Source of the DNA: Akanthomyces muscarius
Lineage: Eukaryota; Ascomycota; Sordariomycetes; Hypocreales; Cordycipitaceae
Direction: 5' to 3'
NCBI RefSeq assembly: GCF_028009165.1
Contig: NC_079246.1
Location: forward strand, 372,001 to 436,000
DNA length: 64,000 nt
The translations under genes were made by a program, and so were the position numbers. This document shows positions 35,981-47,356 of the stretch, in pieces. The notes beneath the pieces were generated by a model, which did not search any database, had not been told where the DNA came from, and saw only the letters and a list, made by a program, of their open reading frames with translations. Every line of letters starts with the position of its first letter. Positions within the stretch are counted from its first letter, which is position 1.

Positions 35981-36678
35981 TTTGTCGTCGCAACAGGGTT
36001 GTGGTAGGGCAATATGCGGAGGTTGGTGTAGCGTGCAAGTCGAACAATGGGCAGCAGGCGTGAGCTGGGAATGCGGCGCGCAGTCGAAAGAATAATGGCT
36101 TAAAATGCTGTTTCTGGGAGATGTGGCAAAAAGTATGAGATCGGTGCGCCGAGCATCAGGTGCTACTTCGGTCGTGATGCAGGGTTTGAGGTGGAAGCTT
36201 TACAAATTGCGGGCAGCACGTCGTCGACGCGGTTCAGCGAGGGAGAGACGCGCAGCGACGCGAAGTAAGTTTAAGTGGTTCGTGCCTGAGGCGTGCTGTC
36301 TGGGGAGCGCTGCACGTGATGTGACATGCAAGACCTCCTAAAGGGGCGGGCCGTAGCCAATGGGCCCAGCGCCAACGCGAGTGGCTCTTGGACGGGAAGC
36401 TCCCCTGGGCATGCAATAGGCCACGATTGATTCAGAGACGAGACAATTCCTGGGAAAACGACAAATTGTCCAGCGACACGGCCACTTGACCCCCTGACAC
36501 CCGACTGCGACGACTTGCTTTTGCGACAATACCAGCAACTGCAGATACAGCTGTTTGCTGTAAGTGGGCGGCAAGCTCCCGAAAAGGCGGGATACGCTCT
36601 TAGCTCCAGGTCTGGTGGCACGCGCAGCAAAGCAGCAGAGGAATTCTGGGACTGGTATACAACAGACACGACGGCAAA
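35981..36678. promoter_or_regulatory. Divergent Mbp1/Arp1 promoter region
   Basis: 698 bp between the start codons of two divergent genes. It must hold both promoters and leaders; no motif strong enough to annotate separately was seen. Confidence 0.45.
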
Positions 36679-37867
36679 ATGACGGAAAATTTACACAACG
36701 CGCCCATCGTGCTGGACAATGGATCGGGGACGATACGAGCGGGCTTTGCGGGCGAAGACCTGCCCAAGTGCGTGTTCCCTTCGTGGGTTGGGCGGCCCAA
36801 ACACCTGCGCGTGCTGGCGGGCGCGCTGGAAGGCGATGTGTTTATCGGGCAAAAGGCAGCGACCGACCTGCGGGGCCTGCTAAAGATTCACTATCCGCTG
36901 GAGCACGGCATCGTGACGGACTGGGACGACATGGAGCGGATATGGGAGTACGTGTACGGCGAGGGGCTCAAGACGCTGAGCGAAGAGGTGCGTGGATCTC
37001 GGCAACGAAACGGCAACGGCAGACAGCTAACACGCAGCAGCACCCTGTCCTCCTCACAGAACCGCCTCTGAACCCCAGAAGCAACCGCGACACGGCCGCG
37101 CAGATTCTATTCGAGACATTCAACGTGCCGGCGCTGCACACGTCGATCCAGGCGGTGCTGTCGCTGTACGCGAGCGGGCGGACGACGGGCATCGTGCTGG
37201 ATGCGGGCGACGGCGTGTCGCACGCGGTGCCGGTCTATGAGGGGTTCGCGATGCCGAGCAGCATTCGCCGTATCGACGTGGCGGGCCGCGACGTTACGGA
37301 ATACCTGCAGACGCTGCTGCGCAAGAGCGGCTACGTGTTTCACACGAGCGCGGAGAAGGAGGTTGTGCGGTCAATCAAGGAGACGGTGTCGTATATCGCG
37401 CCGGACCCGAGAAAAGAGGAGCGCGAGTGGCTGGGAGTCAAGGCCAACGACTCCAAATACGCCGAATATACGCTGCCCGACGGGCACAAGCTCAAGGTAG
37501 GCGGGTGCGTGGCTACAGGCGGTGGGAACCAGGACTGACGTGTAACAGATTGGCGCCGAGCGATTCCGAGCACCCGAGATTCTATTCGACCCCGAAATCA
37601 TCGGCCTAGAGTACCCTGGCGTGCACCAGATTGTGGTGGACGCCATCAATCGGACGGATCTGGACCTGCGCAAGTCGCTGTACAGCAACATTGTGCTGTC
37701 GGGCGGCAGCACGCTGACCAAGGGCTTCGGTGACCGTCTGCTGACGGAGCTGCAGAAGCTGGCGGTCAAGGACATGCGCATCAAGATTTTCGCGCCGCCG
37801 GAGCGCAAGTACTCGACGTGGATCGGCGGCAGCATTCTGGCCGGCCTGAGCACGTTCCGCAAGGTAT

Positions 37868-37929
<62 letters not shown>

Positions 37930-38022
37930 ATTTGTAGAGGCTGTACTGACTAGGAGTAGATGTGGGTGAGCATCGACGACTGGCACGAGAACCCCGACAT
38001 CATTCACACCAAGTTTACGTAA
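36679..38022 (+). CDS. arp1: Actin-related protein Arp1 (centractin, dynactin subunit)
   Basis: Four exons: 36679-36987, 37041-37496, 37549-37863 and 37960-38022, all phase 0 and GT-AG, giving 380 residues, the usual Arp1 length. Actin-fold motifs are clear: [18 protein letters not shown] at the N-terminus, [53 protein letters not shown] and [19 protein letters not shown]. The end [12 protein letters not shown] differs from conventional actin and fits Arp1. Arp1 builds the short filament of dynactin, which links dynein to cargo and is needed for nuclear migration in hyphae (ro-4 in Neurospora). The third intron (37864-37959) contains a pure CA dinucleotide tract of about 57 nt. Shares a divergent promoter with Mbp1. 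Confidence 0.95.
37869..37925 (+). repeat. CA dinucleotide microsatellite inside the third Arp1 intron
   Basis: An uninterrupted CA tract of about 28 units takes up more than half of the 96-nt intron. It begins six nt after the donor GT and ends about 34 nt before the acceptor. Confidence 0.95.
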
Positions 38023-38775
38023 AGAGGAAGGAGGTGGTGCTTTCCGTGGCCGGCAGGCCTTGTGAGGAAGAAACTCTAGAGTACGTGGGTCAAAAGCAGT
38101 GCATCCAGCAGCATGTATTGGACGAAACGACGTAAATGTACATTTAGAAAGGATGTGTAGGCACCAGGAGACAGGGGAAGGGTGATTTCTGGCGAGGCAA
38201 AAAATAATAAGATACCCTGAGTTGCAAGTGGTGGGAAGTGAGACCCGTCTGTCACTGTAGGACTGTGATGGAGTCAAGACGGCATATGTCAGTCACGGCA
38301 GCTCTGGCCAAGCGTTATGCAATGTTCACGTGAATAAAAGGAATGGCTGCTTTCTTGGCGTATAATGACGCCATTGAGATATAATATTATTAAAAAGTGT
38401 AGGTAGGTGTTTTGAGCGTCTATGTAGGATGGCAACAGTATGCGTGCGCTTTGCGTGCTACTGGAGCCCGACTCCACCACGCCCGTACAGTGTGTGTGTG
38501 TGTGTGTGTAAATGCAACAAGTAGGTAACTTTTTGGTTTTCCGAGCCCAACGCCATATGCTTAAAAGAGGAAAAGAAAAGGGAGGATTTGCTCGACATGT
38601 TCCCCATGTCATCCAATCATACAATTGTCGTAAAAAATGAATCCAAGAATCGTGATGCAGTATCGCTGTCCCGTATGCTTTTGTGCTTGATGCTCCGTTT
38701 GATAACAGCTTCCCTGAAACCGTGAAGCTTGTCTTCTAAGAGTACAAGGGCAGTCGCGTCTTGTCAGAGAGATGA
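38023..38775. other. Convergent intergenic region
   Basis: About 750 bp between the tails of Arp1 (+) and the GRGGAGN gene (-). Contains a short GT repeat near 38490-38509. No gene seen; presumably two 3' UTRs. Confidence 0.6.
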
Positions 38776-39207
38776 TCAAGAGCGGGAGAAGCTGCCGCTG
38801 ACGCGCGAGGCCCAACCCCGCGCCCTCTCCGCGACGCTGCTCGCGGCGCTACTGCCGCTCAGCAGGCTCGCGTCGTCGTCGGCGTCGCTCGCGCTGCTCC
38901 CGGCGTAGGCGTAGGCGTTGCCGGCGCCGCCGCGACCCGCGTAGCCGACGGGGTGGCGGTCGCGGGCGGCGGCGCGGCGCATGTCCTGCTGGAGGGCGTG
39001 GGCGGCCGACGAGCGCGCGCCGGCGTCGAGGGCGCGCATGTTGCCTGCGCCGCCGACGCCCGAGGAGACGATGCGCGGGGTGCTGCTGCTGCTAGTGGTC
39101 GATGCAGCGACGGGCTTCTTGGTGGTGGAGGGGGAGGAAGAGGAGGAGGGGGCGAGGCGGTGGGTGTTGCCAGCGCCGCCGCGGCCGGTGAGGACGTATG
39201 AGGGCAT
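38776..39207 (-). CDS. Small GRGGAGN-repeat protein (DUF3602-like)
   Basis: The frame from the ATG at 39207 gives 143 residues starting MPSYVLTGRGGAGNTH. The motif GRGGAGN or GVGGAGN occurs three times (near residues 8, 50 and 93), separated by Ser/Thr/Ala-rich linkers. The C-terminus is a Ser/Ala-rich stretch with WASRVSGSFSRS. This repeated motif is the hallmark of the fungal DUF3602 family, whose function is not known to me; no enzyme motif or membrane segment is present. The frame is open further upstream without ATG, and that part reads as a His/Thr-rich product of a CA/GT repeat, so it is taken as the 5' leader. It converges with Arp1. Confidence 0.85.
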   Translation of the reverse strand: MPSYVLTGRGGAGNTHRLAPSSSSSPSTTKKPVAASTTSSSSTPRIVSSGVGGAGNMRALDAGARSSAAHALQQDMRRAAARDRHPVGYAGRGGAGNAYAYAGSSASDADDDASLLSGSSAASSVAERARGWASRVSGSFSRS

Positions 39208-41042
39208 CGTGAGTGTTTGTGTGTGGGTGTGTGTGTGTAAGTGGTGTTGGTGTAGAAGATGGTATCGAGAGACCGGTGTGTCAATTGATACGGTGCTGGT
39301 TGTCTTCAAAATAGCAGTGTCAAAGAGTATGATGGACGTAGATGTTTTGCGTTGTTGAAAGTAGAATCGTGGACGGGCAAGGAAATGGTCTGGCGGGAAT
39401 CGTCGTCGTTATGAACCAGGGCGACTTGGCTTGGGTCATGCCCACAGAGGTGGTCGTGGGGGGCCCGCAGTAGCTGTTTGTTGGCGGAGCCTGCCGAGCC
39501 CCCAAGGTCTGATGACCTGCTGAAAAAGAAGATTTTTTTTTTTTCGCCCGCCCACTGGAGTCTGTCATGTACCTTTTCAGCGCTCCATCTAGCGTCAGAC
39601 CACTGTAGGTCGCATCCACAGGTACATCCCACTTGGCTTGGGCTTGGCTTATTACGTTTTTTTCTTCGCTCCCCATCGCCTGGCACCTGGGTTTTGGCCA
39701 CCACGATCCCACGTTGCCCGTTTCCAGGCCAGACGCTGGCTCTCGACCATGAAGTGGGACGGACCAAGCAAAACGCTGGGCGGCAGCACACGCCTTGTTT
39801 TGAACATCATGCACATGACGGACAGTGCTGCAATTCTAGAACCACCTACCCATGCACTCCCCCCCCTTCCTGGACGGCATTTGTAGTTTTGCTATTGGCA
39901 ACGCTCAATCGGATCGAAGGGGCCAAAAGTGATCAGCCGCAAAAACCATTACGAAATGCCAACATGTCTTGGCTGGGTCACGCGGGGGAGGGGAATTCGC
40001 CAAAGCCGAGAGAGAAGAAAAAAAGGAGGGGCGGCAACAGTCACTGCGGCCTGCTAAAAAAAGCACCTGGGTAAATGTGATGATGGTGTGCTGATCTAGC
40101 GTACCTTGCAGCAGCAACAGGCTTAGTACTGGTACAGCAGCAGCGGCAGTCTCGAGCTGCCATTGCTTACGTTTTGTCTTGATTCTGACAATGCGTACAT
40201 ACAGGCTGTACTGTCAGTCTGCGTCTCAACTCTGGTCATTCGTAAAGACGCGCTGATAAATTCTGCAATTGCACCAAGCCTCGTCTTGCTGCAGCTCTCT
40301 CAGGCGAGCACTGCAACAATCCACAGTCCACTTCCGTCTGCGCCCCCTGTAAAAATTCTTTCCTGACGCCTTCGACACGCAAAACGCGGGGAAATGGCAC
40401 GCCACAGCCCACTCCGCCCCCCACACTGGCTGCATGGCCAGATGACCTTGTCTGAATACACGGCAAAAAAAGTACACAACAACACAGCGGCAATGTACGT
40501 ACCAAATATTACGTATATTACTGGTACAGGAGAAGCGAGCTACGCTAGTCTTGTACTGCTGCTGCGTACCCAATTCGCTCCATGATCGAATCACAGGTAT
40601 TATGTACCTATCCACATCAGATCGACGGGCTAGAACACTCAGTGGCAGATGCCAACGTCCGCAACGCCCTTGCTCATGTAATACGATTTGATGATGCTCC
40701 CTCCCGCCAGTACAAGATGTGGATCATGACTCGACTCGTCTTATTGTCATGAGCATGTTACCCTTGCTCGACTCTCGTGCTGCGGACGACACGACAGCCA
40801 AACCACTACCTCTTCCATTGACGGAATTGCTCATTCACTGACACCTTGACTGACACATTTACTTGCAAATCAGAAACATCGAGATCAACTTCTATTTCAT
40901 GCTTTCCAGCCTGACCCTACAACGCCAATTATACTAAGGAAACGAAAAAAAAAAAGAGCGACAAGTGATGCAAAAATACTGCGAAATGAAATGAGCCAAT
41001 TTGCCCATGTGCCCAAATACGAAAAAAAAAAAAAAAAAAAGA
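39208..41042. other. Intergenic region
   Basis: About 1.8 kb holding the promoter of the GRGGAGN gene (left) and the 3' UTR of the GH76 gene (right). Homopolymers stand out: a T run at 39532-39543, an A run at 40947-40956 and a longer A run at 41021-41040. No gene supported. Confidence 0.55.
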
Positions 41043-42481
41043 CTAAATGCCCACGCTCATCCAGCCAAACATGCCCAGCGCCGCGCTCAGCAGCACAAAG
41101 GTAAGGATGCCGGCTCCCGCACGATCCGCCGTCGTGATCGGCTTCGGCTCCTTGTGGTACGCGTTGGCCTGGCCCACGCCCGCGTTGACGTCGCTCTTGG
41201 ACGTCCCGCCCGTGTCCGCCGTCACCGCCGGCTTCGAGTCGGGGTACAGCAGCGACACCATGGCCGCCACCGCGTCCATCTGCTGAGCCGCCCCCGAGTT
41301 GCCCGGGTCCGGCGCCTGCCACACACCAGACTGCCAGTAGAAGCCGCACTGCCGCGCCTGGTCGCCTCCCGTGCACTGCTTGATGCACGCCGCCGCCGAC
41401 TTCTTGAGAACCGGCGCCACCTGGTCCGCAATGTACGGCGCCATCTGCGCCGACGCCGCGTACCACCGATGCGTGTAGCCCTTGTATGACAACATGTCCT
41501 GCGTGCACGTCTTGACGCCCTCGCATGCAGGCTCGTACGCAACGTCGTCCTTGGGGAAAAAGTGTTCCAATCCGTGCTTCAGCAGACCATCCAGACACTT
41601 TTTCCACTTTGCCGCTCCTTGCGTGTGGTTGTACATGACCGCGCAGCCTTGCAGAAAGACGGCATTGTTGTACGAGAACTCGACCTTGTTGATATCGGTG
41701 CAGTTGTGCTCAACGTGACCACCGTCATAGATGGCGTATGTTTCGGGGTCGATGTAGCCAACGCCCTCGACCCAGTCAAACGTCTTTTCGGCCCAGTCTA
41801 GGTACGTCTGGTTTCCCGTATAACGGCCTAGGCGGGCACCCATGTTGAAGAAGATGCCGTTGGCAATGGTGTTTTTATAGTCGTAGCCGTTGTTGGCAAA
41901 TGGAATCTGCCATCGGAGACCGCCGTTGCACTCCTTGTCGTGTCGGTCCGGGCTGGCCTGCGTGTTCCAGACAGCCTGGGCCAGGCCGAGCCACGAGGGC
42001 TTGTCCGAAGGCGGATCGGGAAACTTGACCTCGGCAGCCAGCATGGCCGACATGCCCCAAAAGCCCTGGTCATCGTTTCCCAGCGAGGCCGTGTAGTTGT
42101 TGGGCATGTACGCCTTGTTCTCGCCGACCTGGAACTGCATCGCCTGCATGACCCGGTCGTTGTACGTTGTGTCGCCTGTTACATGCCAGTAATCGATGAG
42201 CGTCCCCCACATGGCACCTCCAATCCACCAGTAGTACGGTCCAGCCGGCGGCGGACCGGGGAGAATACCAGGTACCTGGCCGGGCTCGTCTCCGTGGTAG
42301 TGCTTGAGCAGATCCTCGGCCATTGTGGCCGCGCTCTTCTTGATCGCATCTGGGAGTGTTAGAAGCGGTGCTGCATTTGGAATGGGACATGCATACCATC
42401 GCTGTCAATAGAGTATGTGTTTTGGCCGCTGACGAGCGACAGCAGCGCTGCAGCAGCCGCAGCGCCGGTAAACGTCTTCAT
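41043..42481 (-). CDS. dcw1: GPI-type GH76 alpha-1,6-mannosidase (Dfg5/Dcw1 family)
   Basis: Two exons, 42481-42397 and 42349-41043, with a 47-nt intron (GTATGC donor, CTCCCAG acceptor); phases match and give 463 residues. An N-terminal signal peptide (about 1-20, rich in Ala/Leu, ending near SGQ) is encoded in exon 1. Exon 2 carries the GH76 fold with PYYWWIGGAMWG, the paired catalytic aspartates in GNDDQGFWG (about 121-122), NGGLRWQI, NTIANGIFF, YDGGHVEHNCTDINK and YKGYTHRW. The end (RAGAGILTFVLLSAALG) is a GPI-anchor attachment tail. Dfg5/Dcw1 proteins at the plasma membrane are thought to cut the GPI glycan and transfer GPI proteins to the wall glucan. Dcw1 and Dfg5 paralogues cannot be told apart here, so the symbol is tentative. 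Confidence 0.9.
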
Positions 42482-43909
42482 AGTTGTGTAGAGAAGTCTC
42501 GATTGTCGACAGTTATGAAGCACAGCTTCAGTCGGGAATGGAGGTCGACGGGTTCGAGGGCGGCAAGGGTGCCGTGGTGCGATAGAGAGCGATGTGACGA
42601 GGGCTGATTCGGTCTGTCAAAGAGGGTAGAAGGACGCGGCAATTCGACAAGGGGCGTTTGCACGTTGCGCAATGCAAAAAGAAGGGATGGCGACAAGCGC
42701 TGACAGAGCAGGCTCCTGGTAACGAACGGCAGCAAGTCGCGACGCCGGGTCGTGATGCTGGATCGAATAACGAGGGGAAGCGGCTGCAGAAAGGGTTGGT
42801 GTTTGAGGATGAGGACTGGACGAGATGATCGATTGTGCGAGTTGTAGGCGTGGGATGGGTCGACGGGGTCGTAGCGCTCGGAGAGTGCTAGCATCCGGTA
42901 CCTGAGGTGAGGTGGACAGGGGAATCAGATGCCAATCAGCAGAGGCGGCGGGAGCCAATCAAGAAAGGAGGGACGGGAGTGGCCAGGACTAGGTATTGCT
43001 AGGTATGTACCACTGTAGGTACCAGTATTGGCGCCACTCGGCCAGCTTATTGTTAGGTACTTTTATTCGTGCTCCTACCAGTACGGATACGGACTACGGA
43101 TACCGTCAACACATGCAGGTTACAGGTTGTCACAGGATTTTCTTGGTCGATTTGCAGCCGTCTTGGAGCATCTAGACTGATGCTTGTGCGAGACCAGATG
43201 GCATCGCTACTTTATCAACGTTACCAGCAAAAGCATTGCATCATGTCACCTTTTTTTCAATGCCGCCCTCGCATTGTTCCCTGGTGAGCCTCATACCAGC
43301 GACTGCGTAGCACCAACGCTGGCAGGGAGTGCTCCACCCGCCCAATCCATTGAATCATTGAATCAAGGCACAGTGCCTGACTAACGATCCCCCCCTGAGA
43401 TGCGCCAGCCACGCGTCGTCGCTGCCACCAGCAAACTCTCTTGCAACTTTCATGCTCCTCAAATCCCCTCCTTGTCGCCAAGTCAGAATTCAGAGAACAT
43501 CCTCCAGATCTTCCTCTCGGCATCTTGCCAAGTTGCTTGGCCCCTATTTCCCGCCGAGGACCTGCCAGTGACCCCGATCGTTGCTTGGCACGGGGCCACT
43601 GTTGGCATTCCAAATTTTGCCCAGCCGCCAGTGAGGCTGTGCAGAATTGCGAAACAGCTGCCAAGTGTTGTAGGCACTGCGAACCATTTTTGGCTTCTGC
43701 GGAACACATTGGAAGAAGAGCAGGGATTTTTAATCAGAAAGTTTTCCATTTTATTAATAGTAAAAAAGCAATTGCTTTTGGTGCTCTTTCTGCGGATGTT
43801 GCGGCTGCTAGATCATGCCCAGTAACCGTCAAAGCCACCCATACAAGGTTCAAACGTTCAAGGACTAGGACATATTCCCCGTGTCTGTTTAAATTCACTC
43901 CCTTCCGTC
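42482..43909. other. Intergenic region
   Basis: About 1.4 kb between the GH76 gene and the small cysteine-rich gene, both on the minus strand. It includes the GH76 promoter. Frames in 43.4-44.1 kb on the plus strand are antisense to the secreted-protein gene or unsupported. Confidence 0.5.
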
Positions 43910-44266
43910 TCATTCAGCGGCCTCCTCGCCTTTGCCATTTTCCACCTCTGCCTTGCAAATGTTACCACACGGCACAACAAGAACGCAGGCGCAGTCCCTT
44001 CGGCAGAGATCCAGGTCAGTTACAATGCCTCCAGAACGACCACACCGAGCCTTTCCATTGTGACACTCCCGATCCGCGGCCTCGGTTCGACACTCCATGT
44101 CGAAACGCGTGATTGGCACCCTAGGCTCAACGTTATCGGTTGGCGCCGAGGTCACCACCGAAAGGGCAGGGAGTACCGCCGCGAAAATGTACGAAGCCTA
44201 GAGATGAGCAGCTCGGCTTGGTAATGATTCTTTTTTATTCTTGGTCGGCGTCAGTCGTACCTTCAT
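43910..44266 (-). CDS. Small secreted cysteine-rich protein (effector-like), two exons
   Basis: A 6-nt first exon (Met-Lys, 44266-44261) joins over a 63-nt intron (GTACGA donor, CATCTCTAG acceptor) in phase 0 to exon 2 (44197-43910). The product is 97 residues. Joining creates a textbook signal peptide of about 20 residues (start MKASYIFAAV, cleavage expected after VTSA); without it, exon 2 has no ATG near its start. The mature part has exactly eight cysteines, spaced as four single ones, then a CxxxCxC cluster and a final CxxxC-like pair around PCGNIC. The tail is acidic (GKGEEAAE). Eight cysteines in about 75 residues with secretion suggests a disulphide-stabilised extracellular protein such as an effector or defensive peptide. 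I recognise no named family, and the role is unknown. Transcript evidence would be needed for the tiny exon. Confidence 0.65.
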
Positions 44267-46294
44267 TTTCACCTCGTAAGATGTTGCTGTATGAACACTG
44301 AAGGCAGCAAACAGTTGTGTCCGATGCTGCTAGTATGAGCGCAACAACGGCACATTTATACCTCTTCGCTACAGGGAAGATGCATCTCATTGTTGACCTT
44401 GAACCGAGAGCTTAAAGGGTACAATAATAATGCCAAGGCGATTCTTATCATACTTCTTACCTAAAAATTGATCCCTCGCATCAAATACATGTTTGATAGA
44501 GTGGCTGGATTCGGTTCCGCGCATGATATACTTGCCAGTGCCGACTAAACGACCTCTGATATAACTAGTCACTTGTATTAGGTAATAGTTGGAAAAAGTA
44601 CCAACCACAGCGGCTGAAGGAGGCAGGGCTAGTCCTTTCAAATTATTTGTTTCTCAGTGCCAAGGCAGCCGTAGATGACGGATACATTGATGAATTGGCT
44701 GGCTTGATGGTCTAGACCTGCACGTATACATTGCAGCCTGCATGCTGCGGACGAAGGACACCGCTCGTGCGTATCTACACGCGTGGCCAATAATACTGCA
44801 TTTGAATATGGGAAAATATGAGGCTTCTCTGCAGCGGACGGTCCTTTTGTTCGCTTCATGGCTTTATCCAAGTCCTATGTCACTGGCTGAGCCGCCGGTG
44901 TACGCCACGGCTGCCAAGAGTAGGATCGAGGAGCGCTGGGCATTTATTACCTCGCTATGCAGGACATGCAATCCATCAAAACAACTAACAAAGTATTGGA
45001 GACTATAACTACTTGAGCTTATGTGAAGCATAAACGTATTGCCGCATCTTGAGTGCGGACTGCAGCGAGCGTAGCGTGCCGCCCACATGGTAGCTGCGTG
45101 TCGATGATCGCGACGACAGGGCAAGGCACAGTGTTTCTCAAGAAGAAAATAGAGTATGACTCAATGGTAGTCTAGAAGAAAGTGCGCTAATTCTGTCAGT
45201 GTGTAGAAGTTGCAATGCATTGTCGTGCAAGGCTAGCGATAGAACTTCGACCACACACCATCCCAGCAAGTTCCAGCATGTAGCAAAAAATGTAGGAAAA
45301 TAAAGTTACTTTTAGTCTGCTAGTACAAATATTTATCTATTTATATGATTTCCCTGTTCTAGCTGCCGGGTCAGAAGACGGACATGTGAACTGCTACCTC
45401 GCCCGGTTCTTTGGTATTGTCAAGGAAGGCGCTTTTCGCACCTCTGTACCTCCCTCGCCTCTACACCCACGCCCTAGATATTTTTCACATCTTCTTATTC
45501 ATTTAATTACTCTTCTTTATCGCTGCTAAAAAGTTTGATATTGATCATAGAGCTATAATTATTCCTACTACTTTATTCCTTTAATTCATCGGCTCCAAGC
45601 GGCACATTTTCATTCGCGGCCGCCACAAACGCCTTCCACGTTTTCGGCCGTACGTGAGCCTTAAGCCATTCTCAATCTTGCGGATGACTTCTCATGTGTT
45701 CAAGCTCTTCCGGCAGAAGAAAAGATAGTCAACGCAATTTCCATCGTACAGTTTCGCGCATTGAAGGTCGTGGCCGCTCCCGCCGCTGATACGTAAACGG
45801 AACTTCTTTTTTGAGACAGGCCTGGATCTTCACGTCCCTTTCATGCGTCGGACATGGTTTGCTTCGCCACTTGTCAGTTGCGAGGCCGGCAATTCTAGTT
45901 TACGAGGAAGAAGCAGCGCCGATTGTCCAGGGTGCGGCACCTCCTGTGCGTGCCTTGCTCGCTCATACCTCACAGCGGCTCGATAACGGGAAAATTGATC
46001 AAGAGAAGATAAAAAAGAATAATGTTTGTCGCGAACTGGAACTGCGAGATGCACTCAGTGGCTGATATGGCAAACGTCCAATACCGCCATGTGGTGAAGA
46101 ATAACCGCCCAGCGTAACGCGAGCACCCAACCACACGCATGCTTTCTCAATCTGGGCGCTTACACGACCTAACACAAGCAGCCTCTATGGCCGCGGTATG
46201 GCCACAACTCAAACACCACATCCACCAACTGCTCAAACAGGCCCGCGTGAGTTTCTTTGCCATCACCCACGGCGTGTTCGCGACTATCCCATGT
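44267..46294. other. Intergenic region, partly AT-rich
   Basis: About 2 kb with no firm gene. A frame at 44387-44655 (minus) reads in a protein-like way but lacks an ATG and is treated as a weak candidate. The stretch 45290-45560 is AT-rich. The right end is the 3' side of the hydroxylase gene. Confidence 0.5.
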
Positions 46295-47356
46295 CTAAAA
46301 CAGCGGCATGTGCACCACTTTCGAATAATCAACCATCAGCGACTCCTCCCTCGGATACGACGTGCCAAAAATGTTGTCCCACACTAGTGACTGCTTGCCG
46401 TAGTTGAAGCTCTTTTTGCTGCCGCGGCGGTGGTGCATGTCGTGGTCCTCTATGGTTATTGACACGCCCAGCCACTCCCAGAGCCACACGAGTGTCGACG
46501 GCGACGATGTCATGACGCGCACGCCGCAGTGGCCGACTGACTCGGTGAAGAGGACGTACACCTGGCACACCCACCAGTGGTAAAAGTCAAACTTGTCGCC
46601 AAACGCAGCGTGCATGGCCAGGTACGTCAGCAGCGGCATGATCAAGATGTCGCCCATTTCCTGCTCGTCGTCGGCGTAGCCCGTTAGCATCGAGTTGGGG
46701 TGCTTGGTGAGGTGATGTCTGCGGTGGTACTTCCACAGGAACGGCACGTCGTGCATTGCCCGGTGGTACCAGTAGAAGAAGAAGTCGAGCGCCAGCGTGT
46801 ACACGCCAATGTGCAGCGCCAGCCACGCCCACCACGTCGGCCGGCCGACAACGTCGAGCGGCGCCGTGGCCGACTGGTACGCGAGCAGCACCGTCAGCCC
46901 CGGCCGGCCGAGCATTAGCTTGCCGAGCGAGATGGCTACGCGGTCGACGCCCACGTCGGGCACGCCGTCGCGCGCGTGCTCGCCGTCCATGAAGCCGTGC
47001 GCCTTGCCCAGCGCGCGCAGCGCCGTCGTCAGCCGGCCCATCATGCTAAGCGCCCCCGCCGTGTAGAGGCCGAAAGCGAGCCACGCGGGGAGAGCGCGCC
47101 AGCCGGAAAAGTGCAGAACAGCCTGGTGCGCGGCCATGGTGCCGAGTGCAAAGACGAGGACAAAGGCGTGCGGGCTCCATCCCCCCATGTACGGCATCGG
47201 ATCCGTCTTGGCGTGCACGGGGATGTCGCGGTCGTATTCGGGGTGCGATGCGAGCTGCGATGCGAGCAGCTTGTGCGACCACTTCCACTGGCTCCGATTG
47301 CCTCGAAGCCAAGTCGACTTCATCGAGTCTTTGGGATTGGTGCGTGTCGTCGACAT
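46295..47356 (-). CDS. Fatty acid hydroxylase / sterol desaturase family membrane protein
   Basis: A single frame of 353 residues from the ATG at 47356 (MSTTRTNPKDS); the frame is open further upstream but only from a GTG. Several membrane segments are visible, for example around FVLVFALGTMAAHQAVLHF, WLALHIGVYTLALDFFFYW and a pair before the last motif. The histidine boxes of the family are complete: HRAMH, HRRHH and HDMHH, with a further GHCGV element between. These bind a di-iron centre that hydroxylates or desaturates lipid substrates in the ER membrane. The substrate (sterol, sphingoid base or fatty acid) cannot be decided from the sequence. The end VHMPLF carries no ER retrieval signal that I recognise. 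Confidence 0.88.
   Translation of the reverse strand: MSTTRTNPKDSMKSTWLRGNRSQWKWSHKLLASQLASHPEYDRDIPVHAKTDPMPYMGGWSPHAFVLVFALGTMAAHQAVLHFSGWRALPAWLAFGLYTAGALSMMGRLTTALRALGKAHGFMDGEHARDGVPDVGVDRVAISLGKLMLGRPGLTVLLAYQSATAPLDVVGRPTWWAWLALHIGVYTLALDFFFYWYHRAMHDVPFLWKYHRRHHLTKHPNSMLTGYADDEQEMGDILIMPLLTYLAMHAAFGDKFDFYHWWVCQVYVLFTESVGHCGVRVMTSSPSTLVWLWEWLGVSITIEDHDMHHRRGSKKSFNYGKQSLVWDNIFGTSYPREESLMVDYSKVVHMPLF

Noticed and set aside
43441..44112. Long plus-strand frame of 223 codons
   Set aside because: It overlaps the secreted cysteine-rich gene in antisense and shows no family features.
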